Shown piece by piece: positions 15,507-23,469 of a DNA stretch of 27,034 nucleotides. Source of the DNA: Lachnospiraceae bacterium UBA7199 (GTDB lineage: Bacteria > Bacillota > Clostridia > Lachnospirales > Lachnospiraceae); contig DKUR01000036.1 in NCBI GenBank assembly GCA_002490775.1, positions 1-27,034 on the forward strand, read 5' to 3'. Made by a program: the position numbers and the translations under genes. The notes under the pieces are model-generated. The model was not told where the DNA came from. It was given only the letters and a program-made list of their open reading frames with translations, and did no database searches. Each line of letters begins with the position of its first letter. The first letter of the stretch is position 1.

Positions 15507-16367
15507 TTAACGCATCCAGCGTCCCGAAGCGCCGCAGGGCAGAACCAGATCAGAACCGCTTACAGGCAGGCCGATTTCAGAGGAAATTACCTGACCGCCG
15601 AATTTTTGGGCGACAGTAGTTTTTAACATGTAAGTCAGCACGGCAGGCTGCAGGCCTGTTGTATAAGAGTTGATCAGGAAAAACAGGGAATCCTTGCTTA
15701 GAAGTTTTGTGGCCAATTGGATAAAGGGATAAATATTGTCCTCAATTTTCCAGATTTCTCCCTTAGGCCCTCTTCCATAGGAGGGAGGGTCCATGATAAT
15801 GCCATCATAGGTATTTCCCCGGCGGATTTCCCGTTCCACGAATTTAACGCAGTCGTCTACCAGCCAGCGGATAGGGGCATCCAAAAGGCCGGAAGCAGCA
15901 GCGTTTTCCTTTGCCCAGCCGACCATGCCTTTTGAGGCGTCCACATGGGTAACATGGGCGCCGGCCTTAGCGGCAGCGCAGGTTGCACCGCCGGTATAGG
16001 CAAACAGATTTAAAACTTTAAGGGGACGGGAAGCATTTTTTATGATATTGGAAAACCAGTCCCAGTTGACAGCCTGTTCAGGAAAAAGGCCAGTATGCTT
16101 AAAGCTGAAAGGCTTTAAGTGAAAAGTCAGATCACGGTAATGGATGTCCCATTCGTCAGGAAGCTGAAAAAATTCCCACTCACCGCCTCCCTTTGCGCTG
16201 CGGTGATAATGCCCGTTTAACCGGTTCCAGCGGGCATCCTTTTTGGGAGTATTCCAGATCACCTGAGGATCGGGACGAAGCAGGATATAGCTTCCCCAGC
16301 GTTCCAGTTTTTCTCCACAGGAGGTATCTATTACTTCATACTCGGTCCAGTTATCTGCAATCCACAT
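15507..16367 (-). CDS. Class I SAM-dependent methyltransferase, COG1092/RlmI-like
   Basis: 286 residues. SAM-binding motif I 'VLNLFAYTGGATCAAAKAG', acidic residue 'VTHVDASKGMVGWAKENAAA', and the catalytic 'MDPPSYGRGPKGEIW'. This is the core of the COG1092 family, whose best known member, RlmI, makes m5C1962 of 23S rRNA. It lacks the N-terminal PUA RNA-binding domain of RlmI and starts directly with an OB-like segment, so substrate may differ. GAGGG lies just before the ATG. On the minus strand a TATAAT (16406-16411) upstream is a likely -10. It stands alone, converging on the DUF2752 gene. Methyltransferase function is firm; the exact base modified is not. Confidence 0.88.
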   Translation of the reverse strand: MWIADNWTEYEVIDTSCGEKLERWGSYILLRPDPQVIWNTPKKDARWNRLNGHYHRSAKGGGEWEFFQLPDEWDIHYRDLTFHLKPFSFKHTGLFPEQAVNWDWFSNIIKNASRPLKVLNLFAYTGGATCAAAKAGAHVTHVDASKGMVGWAKENAAASGLLDAPIRWLVDDCVKFVEREIRRGNTYDGIIMDPPSYGRGPKGEIWKIEDNIYPFIQLATKLLSKDSLFFLINSYTTGLQPAVLTYMLKTTVAQKFGGQVISSEIGLPVSGSDLVLPCGASGRWMR

Positions 16368-16543
16368 GGTTTTCCCTCATTTCTATGTGATGGTATATTG
16401 GCAATATTATATTACTTTATTACAATAAGGTAAGAAGGTGCGTTACTCTTTAGATAATAGTGAAATGTATTTAAAAAAGCAAGAGGTTTCTGAAAGACAT
16501 TATAAAAATCAATTTTCAAATTCCGGTGGATGTATGTGGTGTT

Positions 16544-16585
16544 GAGAGAGGGCATTCCAGAAATATTTCCGGAATGCCCCTTCTC
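16544..16585. promoter_or_regulatory. Long hairpin upstream of the RACo-like gene
   Basis: GGGCATTCC (16550-16558) pairs perfectly with GGAATGCCC (16571-16579); inside, GAA pairs with TTC around ATAT. The arms extend with mismatches to GAGA at 16544 and TCTC at 16585. No T-run follows, so it is not a simple terminator. It lies about 65 bases before ATG 16652, in the 5' region of that gene, and may be a leader structure, an operator or an mRNA stabiliser. Confidence 0.55.
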
Positions 16586-16651
16586 CGGGCACATACACAC
16601 TTTTTTGGGAATCCGAAACTTGATTTCTGTGGAATGATATGAGGTGCAGAA

Positions 16652-18088
16652 ATGGAAAGCAGGAAAACAAGATGTCCGGGATGCCGGCGCGCAAGCTGTG
16701 GTGAATGCGGCATTTTCCAAAAATTAAATACCAATAAAAGTGTAAGGATTTCTTTTCCTGAAAGTTTTAAATTTCAGCCCCAGGAAGGGCTGGGAATTTC
16801 TTTTGATGTAGGAACTACTTCCCTTGCAGGTATGCTTTGGAATTTAGAGAATGGAACGCTTTTAAGTGCGGAAACGGATATAAATCCCCAGGCACCTTTT
16901 GGGGTGGATGTGGTCAGCCGGATTCAGGCAGCAATGGAAGAGAAAGAAAATTTGGTAAAGATGCAGAAACTGCTGGTTGAGCGGCTGGATGAAATTGCCA
17001 AAAGACTGCTGAAGGAAGCAGTGCCGCAAAAGGGAAAGGTAAGGAAGGTTACCATTGCAGGCAATACTGCCATGTGCGAAATTTTATTGGGAATTTTGCC
17101 CGAGGGATTGTTTAAGGCTCCTTTCAGGCAGGATTACAATGAAGTTATAGTAGAAAAGGGAAGCTGTCTGGGATTTGGATTTTTAGAAAATGCGCAGGTA
17201 ATTGTTCTGCCGCCTATTGGCGGATATGTAGGGGCGGATGCGCTGATGGTGTATAGTTATGTAAACTTAAAAGAGCCGGCGAAGAGAATCCTGGCAGTAG
17301 ATATTGGCACCAACGGAGAGATTTTATTGCAATGTGGGAAAGATAAGTTTGCCTGTTCTGCGGCAGCGGGACCTGCTCTTGAGGGAGGGGCAGTCAGTCA
17401 GGGGATGCGGGCGGTAAAAGGAGCCCTGGACATGGTTGCTTTATCTGGAAGCTTTCCCATGCAGGATATTGCGGTAAGAGTCATTGGTGGCGGTAAGGGT
17501 GTTGGAATCTGCGGTTCCGGCCTTGTGGATGCAATTGCACTGCTTTATCGGATTGGTGTTCTGGATCGTACCGGCTATATGAGAAGTGCCCGGGAAGCAA
17601 AAATGGCCGGGGTGCCGGGGCGGATTTGTAACAGAATTATAGAAAACAGTGATGCTGGCGGTGAAAGGCGTTTTCTTTTAACAGATGTCCTGCAGCCGGT
17701 TTCTTTGACGAGTGGGGATATTCGGCAATTGCAGCTATCCATAAGCGCCATACGTTCCGGTATGGAAATTTTATTAAGAAAAGCCGGCTGCCAAGTGGAG
17801 GAGTTGGACTTTATTTATCTGGCGGGAGGGTTTGGATATTACATTGGAATTGAAAGCGGGATACAGATAGGGCTTTTTCCAGATATAGCCAGAGAAAAGT
17901 ATATTCAGGCAGGCAATTTAGCGGGGATGGGTGCTGCTATGGCGTTGCTTTCCCCTAAAATGAGGGAAGAGATGAATAAGGAAAAGGAGCAGCTTGTTCA
18001 TGTGGAACTTGCTGTGGAACCGCTCTTCCAGAAATTGTTTATGGAGCATATGAATTTTCCATTGCAAATTCAAAAAGTCATGGTATGA
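16652..18088 (+). CDS. ASKHA-domain DUF4445 protein, RACo-like corrinoid-protein activator
   Basis: 478 residues. From residue about 45 it has the ASKHA ATPase layout seen in RACo-type proteins that use ATP to reduce and reactivate corrinoid-dependent methyltransferases: 'GISFDVGTTSLAGMLW', 'VTIAGNTAMCEILLG', 'LPPIGGYVGADAL', 'ILAVDIGTNGEILL', 'SAAAGPALEGG', 'GICGSGLVDAIALL' and 'YLAGGFGYYIG'. Usual members carry an N-terminal [2Fe-2S] ferredoxin domain of about 90 residues. Here only about 45 residues precede the ATPase core, with a CX2CX4CX2C set (C8, C11, C16, C19) that could bind Fe-S or zinc. GAGGTG precedes the ATG. proB follows 63 bases later, possibly co-transcribed. No corrinoid protein or methyltransferase partner is in the window, so the target is unknown. 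Confidence 0.82.
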   Translation: MESRKTRCPGCRRASCGECGIFQKLNTNKSVRISFPESFKFQPQEGLGISFDVGTTSLAGMLWNLENGTLLSAETDINPQAPFGVDVVSRIQAAMEEKENLVKMQKLLVERLDEIAKRLLKEAVPQKGKVRKVTIAGNTAMCEILLGILPEGLFKAPFRQDYNEVIVEKGSCLGFGFLENAQVIVLPPIGGYVGADALMVYSYVNLKEPAKRILAVDIGTNGEILLQCGKDKFACSAAAGPALEGGAVSQGMRAVKGALDMVALSGSFPMQDIAVRVIGGGKGVGICGSGLVDAIALLYRIGVLDRTGYMRSAREAKMAGVPGRICNRIIENSDAGGERRFLLTDVLQPVSLTSGDIRQLQLSISAIRSGMEILLRKAGCQVEELDFIYLAGGFGYYIGIESGIQIGLFPDIAREKYIQAGNLAGMGAAMALLSPKMREEMNKEKEQLVHVELAVEPLFQKLFMEHMNFPLQIQKVMV

Positions 18089-18151
18089 TGAGTCAGGAGA
18101 GGTTAACTTTAAATCGCATAACTGGAAATCAGTGAAGGGACTGTAAGAAAA

Positions 18152-18952
18152 ATGAACAGAGATTTTTTAAGAGATAAAAAGAGGATTGTGGTTAAGATTG
18201 GAACATCTACAATCACCCATGTGGATACAGGGCATTTGAATTTAATCAAAATGGAAAAGCTTGCCAGAGTTTTGACAGATATCAGAAATCAAAATAAGGA
18301 GATTATATTGGTTTCCTCAGGGGCCATTGGAGCAGGAAGAAAAGCCCTTGGAATCAAGGGAAAACCGAGGGGGCTTTCTGAGAAGCAGGCATGTGCCGCA
18401 GTAGGACAGGCCAGACTTATGATGATTTATCAGAAATTGTTTGCAGAGTACAACCAGACAATTGCCCAGATTTTGATTACCAAAAGAACTATGATTAATG
18501 AAGTCAGCAGAAAAAATGCGGAAAATACTTTTTTAGAACTTCTAAAAATGGGGGTTATTCCCATTGTAAATGAAAATGATACAGTATCCACCGATCAGAT
18601 TCAGGATGAAAATTTTGGGGACAATGATACTCTTTCAGCGACAGTTGCCCAGATGGTACAGGCGGATATGCTGATTCTTTTGTCAGATATTGACGGTTTA
18701 TATACAGATGATCCACGCAGCAATGAAAAGGCCGAGTTTATCAGTTGTGTGGAACAAATAGACGAAAAGCTGTGTGCTATGGCAAAGGGAGCGGATACCA
18801 GATTTGGCACAGGAGGCATGACTACCAAAATTGCGGCGGCCGAAATTGCCAATTCCGTGGGAGTTGACATGGTAATTGCCAATGGAGATGATTTGGTAAA
18901 TATCAGCAGAATATTAGATGGAAAAGAAGTGGGTACACTTTTTAAAGCATAA
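18152..18952 (+). CDS. proB: Glutamate 5-kinase
   Basis: 266 residues, amino acid kinase fold. It phosphorylates L-glutamate, the first step of proline synthesis. Visible motifs: 'VVKIGTST', 'VSSGAIGAGRKALG' (glutamate/ATP site), 'NENDTVSTDQI' and 'FGDNDTLSATVA', 'LLSDIDGLYTDDP', and 'GTGGMTTKIAAAEIA'. It lacks the C-terminal PUA domain of the E. coli enzyme, as is common in short Firmicutes forms. The upstream ribosome binding site is modest (AAGGGA about 12 bases before). A strong terminator follows directly. proA is not next to it, so the proline pathway is split or proA lies elsewhere. Confidence 0.95.
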   Translation: MNRDFLRDKKRIVVKIGTSTITHVDTGHLNLIKMEKLARVLTDIRNQNKEIILVSSGAIGAGRKALGIKGKPRGLSEKQACAAVGQARLMMIYQKLFAEYNQTIAQILITKRTMINEVSRKNAENTFLELLKMGVIPIVNENDTVSTDQIQDENFGDNDTLSATVAQMVQADMLILLSDIDGLYTDDPRSNEKAEFISCVEQIDEKLCAMAKGADTRFGTGGMTTKIAAAEIANSVGVDMVIANGDDLVNISRILDGKEVGTLFKA

Positions 18953-18993
18953 AAAACAACGGATGGACGAAAAAGTCGCATCCGTTGTTTTTC
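18951..18993. terminator. Bidirectional terminator between proB and DUF1015
   Basis: AAAACAACGGATG (18953-18965) pairs perfectly with CATCCGTTGTTTT (18979-18991), with GAC/GTC pairs further in, giving A-tract and T-tract ends on both sides. It overlaps the last base pairs of the proB stop and lies between two convergent genes. Confidence 0.88.
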
Positions 18994-19008
18994 CCTTTGG
19001 GTAAATAT

Positions 19009-20247
19009 TTACAGTTTATGTATAAACAAACCGCTTCGCAGCTTTGGTTCAAACCAGGTGGACTTGGGAGGCATTAAAAGTCCTGCATCCGCTACAGACA
19101 AAAGTTCTTCAATAGAGGTTGCAAACATGGAAAAGGCCACTGTCATATCGGAAGATACACGACGCTCCAGTTCATCAAGGCCCCGGATTCCGCCAACAAA
19201 ATCTATTCGCTTGTCGGTGCGGGGGTCTTTAATATTTAAAATTGTTTCTAACAAATGATCCTGCAAAATGGAGACATCAAGTCCCTTCACGGGATCAGTG
19301 GAAAAAAGTTCTTCGGAAGCTGTAAGTAAATACCAGCCTTCCTTTAAATACATGCCAAAGGTGCCTTTTTTGTTGGGAGATACTTGGGCCTTTCCTTTGT
19401 ATTCTATGGTAAATCCCGCTTTTTTTACTGCCTCTAAAAAGGCTTCTCCGGACAAACCATTTAAATCTTTAACCACTCTGTTATAGGGCATAATGTATAG
19501 TTGATCATCTGGAAACAGTACGGATAAAAAGCGGTTGAATTCTTCTTTGCCGGTATAATCAGGATACAGGCTGCGTCTTTCCAATCCCACCTTTACTGCG
19601 GAAGCACAGCGGTGGTGGCCATCAGCAATATAGGTACAGGGAATCTGTTCAAATAATATTTCTAATTGTGAAAGAAGGTTTGCACTTGATATACGCCATA
19701 CTTTGTGGGTAATGTTGTCAGAAGAAGCAAAATCATAAAGCGGCGTTTCTTTTTTGATTGCGTCTATGATCTCATTGATTTTTTCCACGGAACGGTATAC
19801 CAGAAAAATAGGGCCGGTATGTGCGTTAGTAGTATCTACATGGCGGATGCGGTCAAGTTCTTTTTCTTCTCTGGTGTTTTCGTGTTTTTTAATAAGTTGA
19901 TTCTGATAGTCATCTACTGAAGAACAGGCGACAATGCCTGTCTGGGAGCGGCCTTCCATGATCAGCTCATAGATGTAATAGCATGGGGTTTCTTCTATTA
20001 TCAAGGAACCGTCAGCAATCATACCCTCTAAAAGTTCCTTTGCCTTTGCATATACTCTGGGATCATAAGTGTCCACATCATCAGGGAATTGGGTTTCTGC
20101 CCGGTCTATTTTTAAAAAGGAAAGAGGCTCTCTTTGAACTTCGGCTAAGGCTTCCTGGCGGTTATATACGTCGTAGGGGAGAGCGGCGATACGCGGGGCC
20201 AGATTTGGAGCCGGCCTGACGCATTGAAAAGGGGTTATTTTGGGCAT
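19009..20247 (-). CDS. DUF1015 family protein
   Basis: 412 residues. Family signatures are clear: 'IAALPYDVYNRQEA' near the start, 'IKKHENTREEKELDR' (119-133), 'NAHTGPIFLVY' (141-151) and 'YIADGHHRCASAV' (206-218). The DGHHR element resembles the motif of the ParB/sulfiredoxin-like fold, in which some members are ATP- or ADP-dependent kinases of free serine (SerK, SbnI); that link is inference and DUF1015 function is not settled. AAAGGAG precedes the ATG and a consensus promoter lies 55-85 bases upstream. Single-gene unit converging on proB. The protein looks complete. Confidence 0.88.
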   Translation of the reverse strand: MPKITPFQCVRPAPNLAPRIAALPYDVYNRQEALAEVQREPLSFLKIDRAETQFPDDVDTYDPRVYAKAKELLEGMIADGSLIIEETPCYYIYELIMEGRSQTGIVACSSVDDYQNQLIKKHENTREEKELDRIRHVDTTNAHTGPIFLVYRSVEKINEIIDAIKKETPLYDFASSDNITHKVWRISSANLLSQLEILFEQIPCTYIADGHHRCASAVKVGLERRSLYPDYTGKEEFNRFLSVLFPDDQLYIMPYNRVVKDLNGLSGEAFLEAVKKAGFTIEYKGKAQVSPNKKGTFGMYLKEGWYLLTASEELFSTDPVKGLDVSILQDHLLETILNIKDPRTDKRIDFVGGIRGLDELERRVSSDMTVAFSMFATSIEELLSVADAGLLMPPKSTWFEPKLRSGLFIHKL

Positions 20248-20302
20248 TTGATTTTCTCCTTTGTTTAAACTAATTGCGGCATATAAAATACCTGACTTAT
20301 AG

Positions 20303-20332
20303 ATTATATGTTGAAAGAGGTATTAGTGTCAA
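20303..20332 (-). promoter_or_regulatory. Consensus sigma-A promoter for the DUF1015 gene
   Basis: On the minus strand a perfect TTGACA (20327-20332), 18-base spacer and perfect TATAAT (20303-20308). Transcription would start about 50 bases before the ATG at 20247. Confidence 0.75.
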
Positions 20333-20530
20333 TAAACAGGAAAATTGATTTCCATGAGAACGAAATATATGAGTGGCAAGCTCCCATGGTCATATTGTAC
20401 AATCATTTTCGCATGGTTGAACTGATACCAAAAAATTTCTAAGTAGCATCTTGCACTGGAAATATAAGTTTGGATTTGACCTTGTATTTTCGATTTTTAG
20501 TAATTTTTAGCCACAATGTTCGCTTTTTTG

Positions 20531-20559
20531 TTTACTACAGGAAGGTGTTTTGATATAAT
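20531..20559 (+). promoter_or_regulatory. Promoter of the restriction-modification operon
   Basis: TTTACT (20531-20536), 17-base spacer, TATAAT (20554-20559) with an extended -10 TG just before it. It lies about 35 bases before the methyltransferase ATG. The rest of the 345-base gap to the DUF1015 gene (20248-20592) holds no gene. Confidence 0.65.
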
Positions 20560-20592
20560 AAAAAATAAAGTTTATATGTTAGGAGTGAGAAA

Positions 20593-21429
20593 ATGGCTGA
20601 TAATTTGTTGCTTGGCCCAATGCTGAAATGGGTAGGTGGAAAAAGACAATTGTTATCAGAAATAGTTCCTATGATTGATAGTAAGTGCTCTACGTATGTG
20701 GAGCCTTTTGTTGGAGGAGGGGCTGTTTTATTTAATATGCAGCCTAAGAAAGCAATTATAAATGATTATAATCAGGAGTTGATTAATGTATATAAAACGG
20801 TTCGCGATAATCTTGATGATTTGTTAGTAGAACTTAAGGTTCATGAAGAAAAAAACTCAGTTGATTATTATTATGAGATAAGAGCATTAGACCGTGAAGA
20901 TAGCTTTAAAAAGATGTCAGATGTGGAAAAGGCAGCGCGTATTATTTACCTAAATAAGACTTGTTATAATGGCTTGTATAGGGTGAATTCTTCTGGACAG
21001 TTTAATTCTCCATATGGTAGATATAAGAATCCCAATATTGTTAATGAGACTGTGTTAAGGGCCATTCGCAAGTATTTTAATTCAAATGAAATCGAAATAC
21101 TTAATGGAGATTATAGGGAAGCATTAAAGAATTTAGAGAAGGCTTCTTTTGTATACCTTGATCCGCCATATATGCCAATTTCATCCTCATCGTCTTTTAC
21201 CGGATATACAGAAGGTGGATTTGGTTATAATGGCCAGGTCGAATTGAAAAAAGAATGTGACAAACTGACTGAACAAGGAATTCGATTTCTACAATCAAAT
21301 TCAGATTGTGAGGAAATACGAGAGCTATATAAAGGTTACAAAATCAAAACGGTCAAAGCAAAGCGAAATATAAATAGTGTTGCTAAAAAGCGTGGAGAAA
21401 TAAACGAGGTGTTAATTTCTAATGAGTAG
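20593..21429 (+). CDS. Type II DNA adenine methyltransferase, Dam/D12 class
   Basis: 278 residues, N6-adenine methyltransferase of class alpha (Dam, DpnM, MboI type). 'MLKWVGGKRQLL' (10-21) and 'YVEPFVGGGAVLFN' (35-48, motif I) bind SAM; 'VYLDPPYMPIS' (187-197) contains the catalytic DPPY. 'LNKTCYNGLYRVNSSGQFNSPYG' is the typical D12 segment. AGGAGTG precedes the ATG. Its last 8 bases overlap the restriction gene, so methylase and nuclease are co-translated with the methylase first, which protects the host. GATC is the commonest target of the family, but specificity cannot be read from the sequence. All motifs are intact. Confidence 0.93.
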   Translation: MADNLLLGPMLKWVGGKRQLLSEIVPMIDSKCSTYVEPFVGGGAVLFNMQPKKAIINDYNQELINVYKTVRDNLDDLLVELKVHEEKNSVDYYYEIRALDREDSFKKMSDVEKAARIIYLNKTCYNGLYRVNSSGQFNSPYGRYKNPNIVNETVLRAIRKYFNSNEIEILNGDYREALKNLEKASFVYLDPPYMPISSSSSFTGYTEGGFGYNGQVELKKECDKLTEQGIRFLQSNSDCEEIRELYKGYKIKTVKAKRNINSVAKKRGEINEVLISNE

Positions 21430-22726
21430 GGATACCATTACAGTAAATGATGCATGGCAAAAGCTTATAGACAAGTATGACATTGTAAATAAGGTAGCTG
21501 CAGATGGAATATTTCACATTAAGGCGAGTGAAATTAAAGAATTTAAAGAACCAAGATTGATGGCAAAATGGGACTGTACGGCAGCTTTGCCATCGGTCTT
21601 AAAAAGTAACAATTTAAATATCCTGCCAGATAGTAGAAATTCCTATGTTCTGGGGGATTTCCTTCTGTATGAAGAAATACCGGAGTTGACGGAAGCTGTT
21701 AACAAAATGGATTATATTGAACTACCGGGATATGAAACGATAGATGTTAACAATATTTCATCGGAAGCAAATGCTATAAATGTTCTTATTCTATCTGGGA
21801 TTTTAGATGATTTCTTGGACACTGAAGGAACTGTTGAAACGTTTAATGGTCGAATGGGGACGGGGGAATTTGACTTTGTTGTTAACACGACAAGAGGAAA
21901 TAAGCAGAAAATATCAGTTAAAAATGCTCAGTGTGAGATTGATGGTGGATTTGAAAATGAAAATGATATTATTATTATGGAAGCAAAGAATGTTCTAAAT
22001 GAGGATTTTCATGTTAGACAGTTGTATTATCCATACAGATTATGGAAAAATAAAGTTTCCAAGCCAATAAGATTGATTTTTTTAATTTATACAAATATGA
22101 TTTTTCGTTTGTTGGAGTATAGGTTTGTTGATGAAAACGATTATTCATCCATAGAACTTGTAAAAACAAAGAATTATTCGTTACAAGATACAGCCATAGA
22201 AATAGAAGAATTGATTGAGGTTAGAGAAAACACAGAAGTTATTTATAAAGACAATCAGGATGATGATTTGAAAGTACCATTTATTCAGGCAAATTCTTTT
22301 GAACGTGTTATCTCATTATTGGAAAACGTGAAGGATAATCCAATGACAACTGAACAGATAGCTGAGCTTATGGAATTTGATGAGAGGCAGTCGGATTATT
22401 ATTTTAACGCTGGAGCTTATATTGGTTTATTTGAAAAGAAAACAGAAGATAAACAAAGAAAAGTATTCTTGACAAAATTAGGAGAGGAAGTGTTTTCTCT
22501 GAACTACAAAAAGCGTCAGTTGAAATTCACTGAATTAATATTGCAGCACCAGATATTTGCAGATTGTTTTGACATGGTAATCGAAAATGATGGCGATATG
22601 CCTAATAAAGAAATTATTGAGAATTTAATGCGTGAATATAACGTATGTAATGAAGGTCAGATTGTTAGACGCGCAAGTTCGGTTCAAGGATGGCTGAAAT
22701 GGATATTTAACCTTAGAAATTTATAA
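21422..22726 (+). CDS. Type II restriction endonuclease, PD-(D/E)XK fold with C-terminal winged helix
   Basis: 434 residues. A PD-(D/E)XK active site is readable: D151 in 'GTGEFDFVV' and E187/K189 in 'IIIMEAKN', after a conserved-looking 'TVETFNGRMG' loop. 'FHVRQLYYPYRLW' follows, as in many restriction nucleases. Residues about 295-370 look like a winged helix ('MTTEQIAELMEFDERQSDYY', 'GLFEKK', 'VFLTKLGEEVFSL'), probably helping target recognition. The gene overlaps the adenine methyltransferase by 8 bases, strong support for a restriction-modification pair. GAGGTG at about 21405 is the likely ribosome binding site. I cannot name the specificity. The gene appears complete, in contrast to the methyltransferase remnant after it. 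Confidence 0.82.
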   Translation: MSRDTITVNDAWQKLIDKYDIVNKVAADGIFHIKASEIKEFKEPRLMAKWDCTAALPSVLKSNNLNILPDSRNSYVLGDFLLYEEIPELTEAVNKMDYIELPGYETIDVNNISSEANAINVLILSGILDDFLDTEGTVETFNGRMGTGEFDFVVNTTRGNKQKISVKNAQCEIDGGFENENDIIIMEAKNVLNEDFHVRQLYYPYRLWKNKVSKPIRLIFLIYTNMIFRLLEYRFVDENDYSSIELVKTKNYSLQDTAIEIEELIEVRENTEVIYKDNQDDDLKVPFIQANSFERVISLLENVKDNPMTTEQIAELMEFDERQSDYYFNAGAYIGLFEKKTEDKQRKVFLTKLGEEVFSLNYKKRQLKFTELILQHQIFADCFDMVIENDGDMPNKEIIENLMREYNVCNEGQIVRRASSVQGWLKWIFNLRNL

Positions 22727-22730
22727 GGGT

Positions 22731-23451
22731 ATGAAGTGGGAATCAGACGATTTTGAGTTAAAAAAATCATCAGTTTGGTCGTTTTTGGAAAGAAGAAATT
22801 GGGCTACACATGATGCGAAATATAAGGGGAATTGTTAGTCGTATGTTATCCGGGATCTTATTTTGAGATATTCAAAAGAAGATGACTGGTTATTGGAACA
22901 ATTTGCAGGTGGAAGCTTTCTTTTGTTGAAGCAAAGCTCTTGAATAGAAATATAATTAGCACAGATATTAATCCGGACGTACTGGAACGTTGTGACAAAA
23001 AATCAATTTTGAATATTACATTAAAAAAGTTTAAATTAGAAAAGTTGATGCCAGAAATTTAGAGTTTATAAAAAATGATAGCATTGACTTTGTGTGTACA
23101 CATCCTCCATATGTTAGCATTATAAAATATAGCGATGATATTGATGGTGATATATATCTGCTTGGCCATGATGAATTCTTAAATTCAATAGGACAAGTTG
23201 CTATAGAAGCATATCGTGTATTGAAGAAAGGCAAGTATTGCGCTTTCGTTATTGGCGATATTTGACAAAAAGGTTCAGTTCGTCCTCTTGGATTTGAAAC
23301 GATGCTAAAATTTGAAAATGCGGGGGTTAAACTTAAAGAGATTATTATAAAATAACAACATAATTACAAAATGGCTGCTAAGTGGGACAAGATTAGTATT
23401 GAGAAGAATTTCTTTTTATTAGTTTATGAATATGTTTTGATAAAAAAATAG
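22731..23451 (+). pseudogene. Decayed second DNA methyltransferase (N6/N4 type)
   Basis: Three frames have to be joined to read one methyltransferase. Frame from ATG 22731: 'MKWESDDFELKKSSVWSF', 'WATHDAKYKGN', stop TAG at 22836, then 'LILRYSKEDDWLLEQFAGG' (SAM motif I). A shift near 22920 leads to 'VEAKLLNRNIISTDINPD'; a second shift near 23045 leads to 'DARNLEFIKNDSIDFVCTHPPYVSI' (catalytic HPPY) and 'EAYRVLKKGKYCAFVIGDI', with stops TGA 23263 and TAA 23353, then a tail to TAG 23449. At least three nonsense and two frameshift changes, so it cannot make a full protein. It starts 4 bases after the restriction gene, with TAAGGGT before its ATG, so it was once part of the operon. It resembles SAM-dependent methyltransferases accompanying type II restriction systems. 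Confidence 0.88.
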
Positions 23452-23469
23452 GGAGGCGTACTAGAAGAT

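Noticed and set aside
16412..16734. Three overlapping minus-strand frames upstream of the RACo-like gene
   Set aside because: No ribosome binding sites or domains; they run through the hairpin region and into the start of a real plus-strand gene.
23031..23234. Minus-strand 67-codon frame over the methyltransferase remnant
   Set aside because: The plus strand here reads as a methyltransferase with HPPY motif; the minus frame is a shadow.
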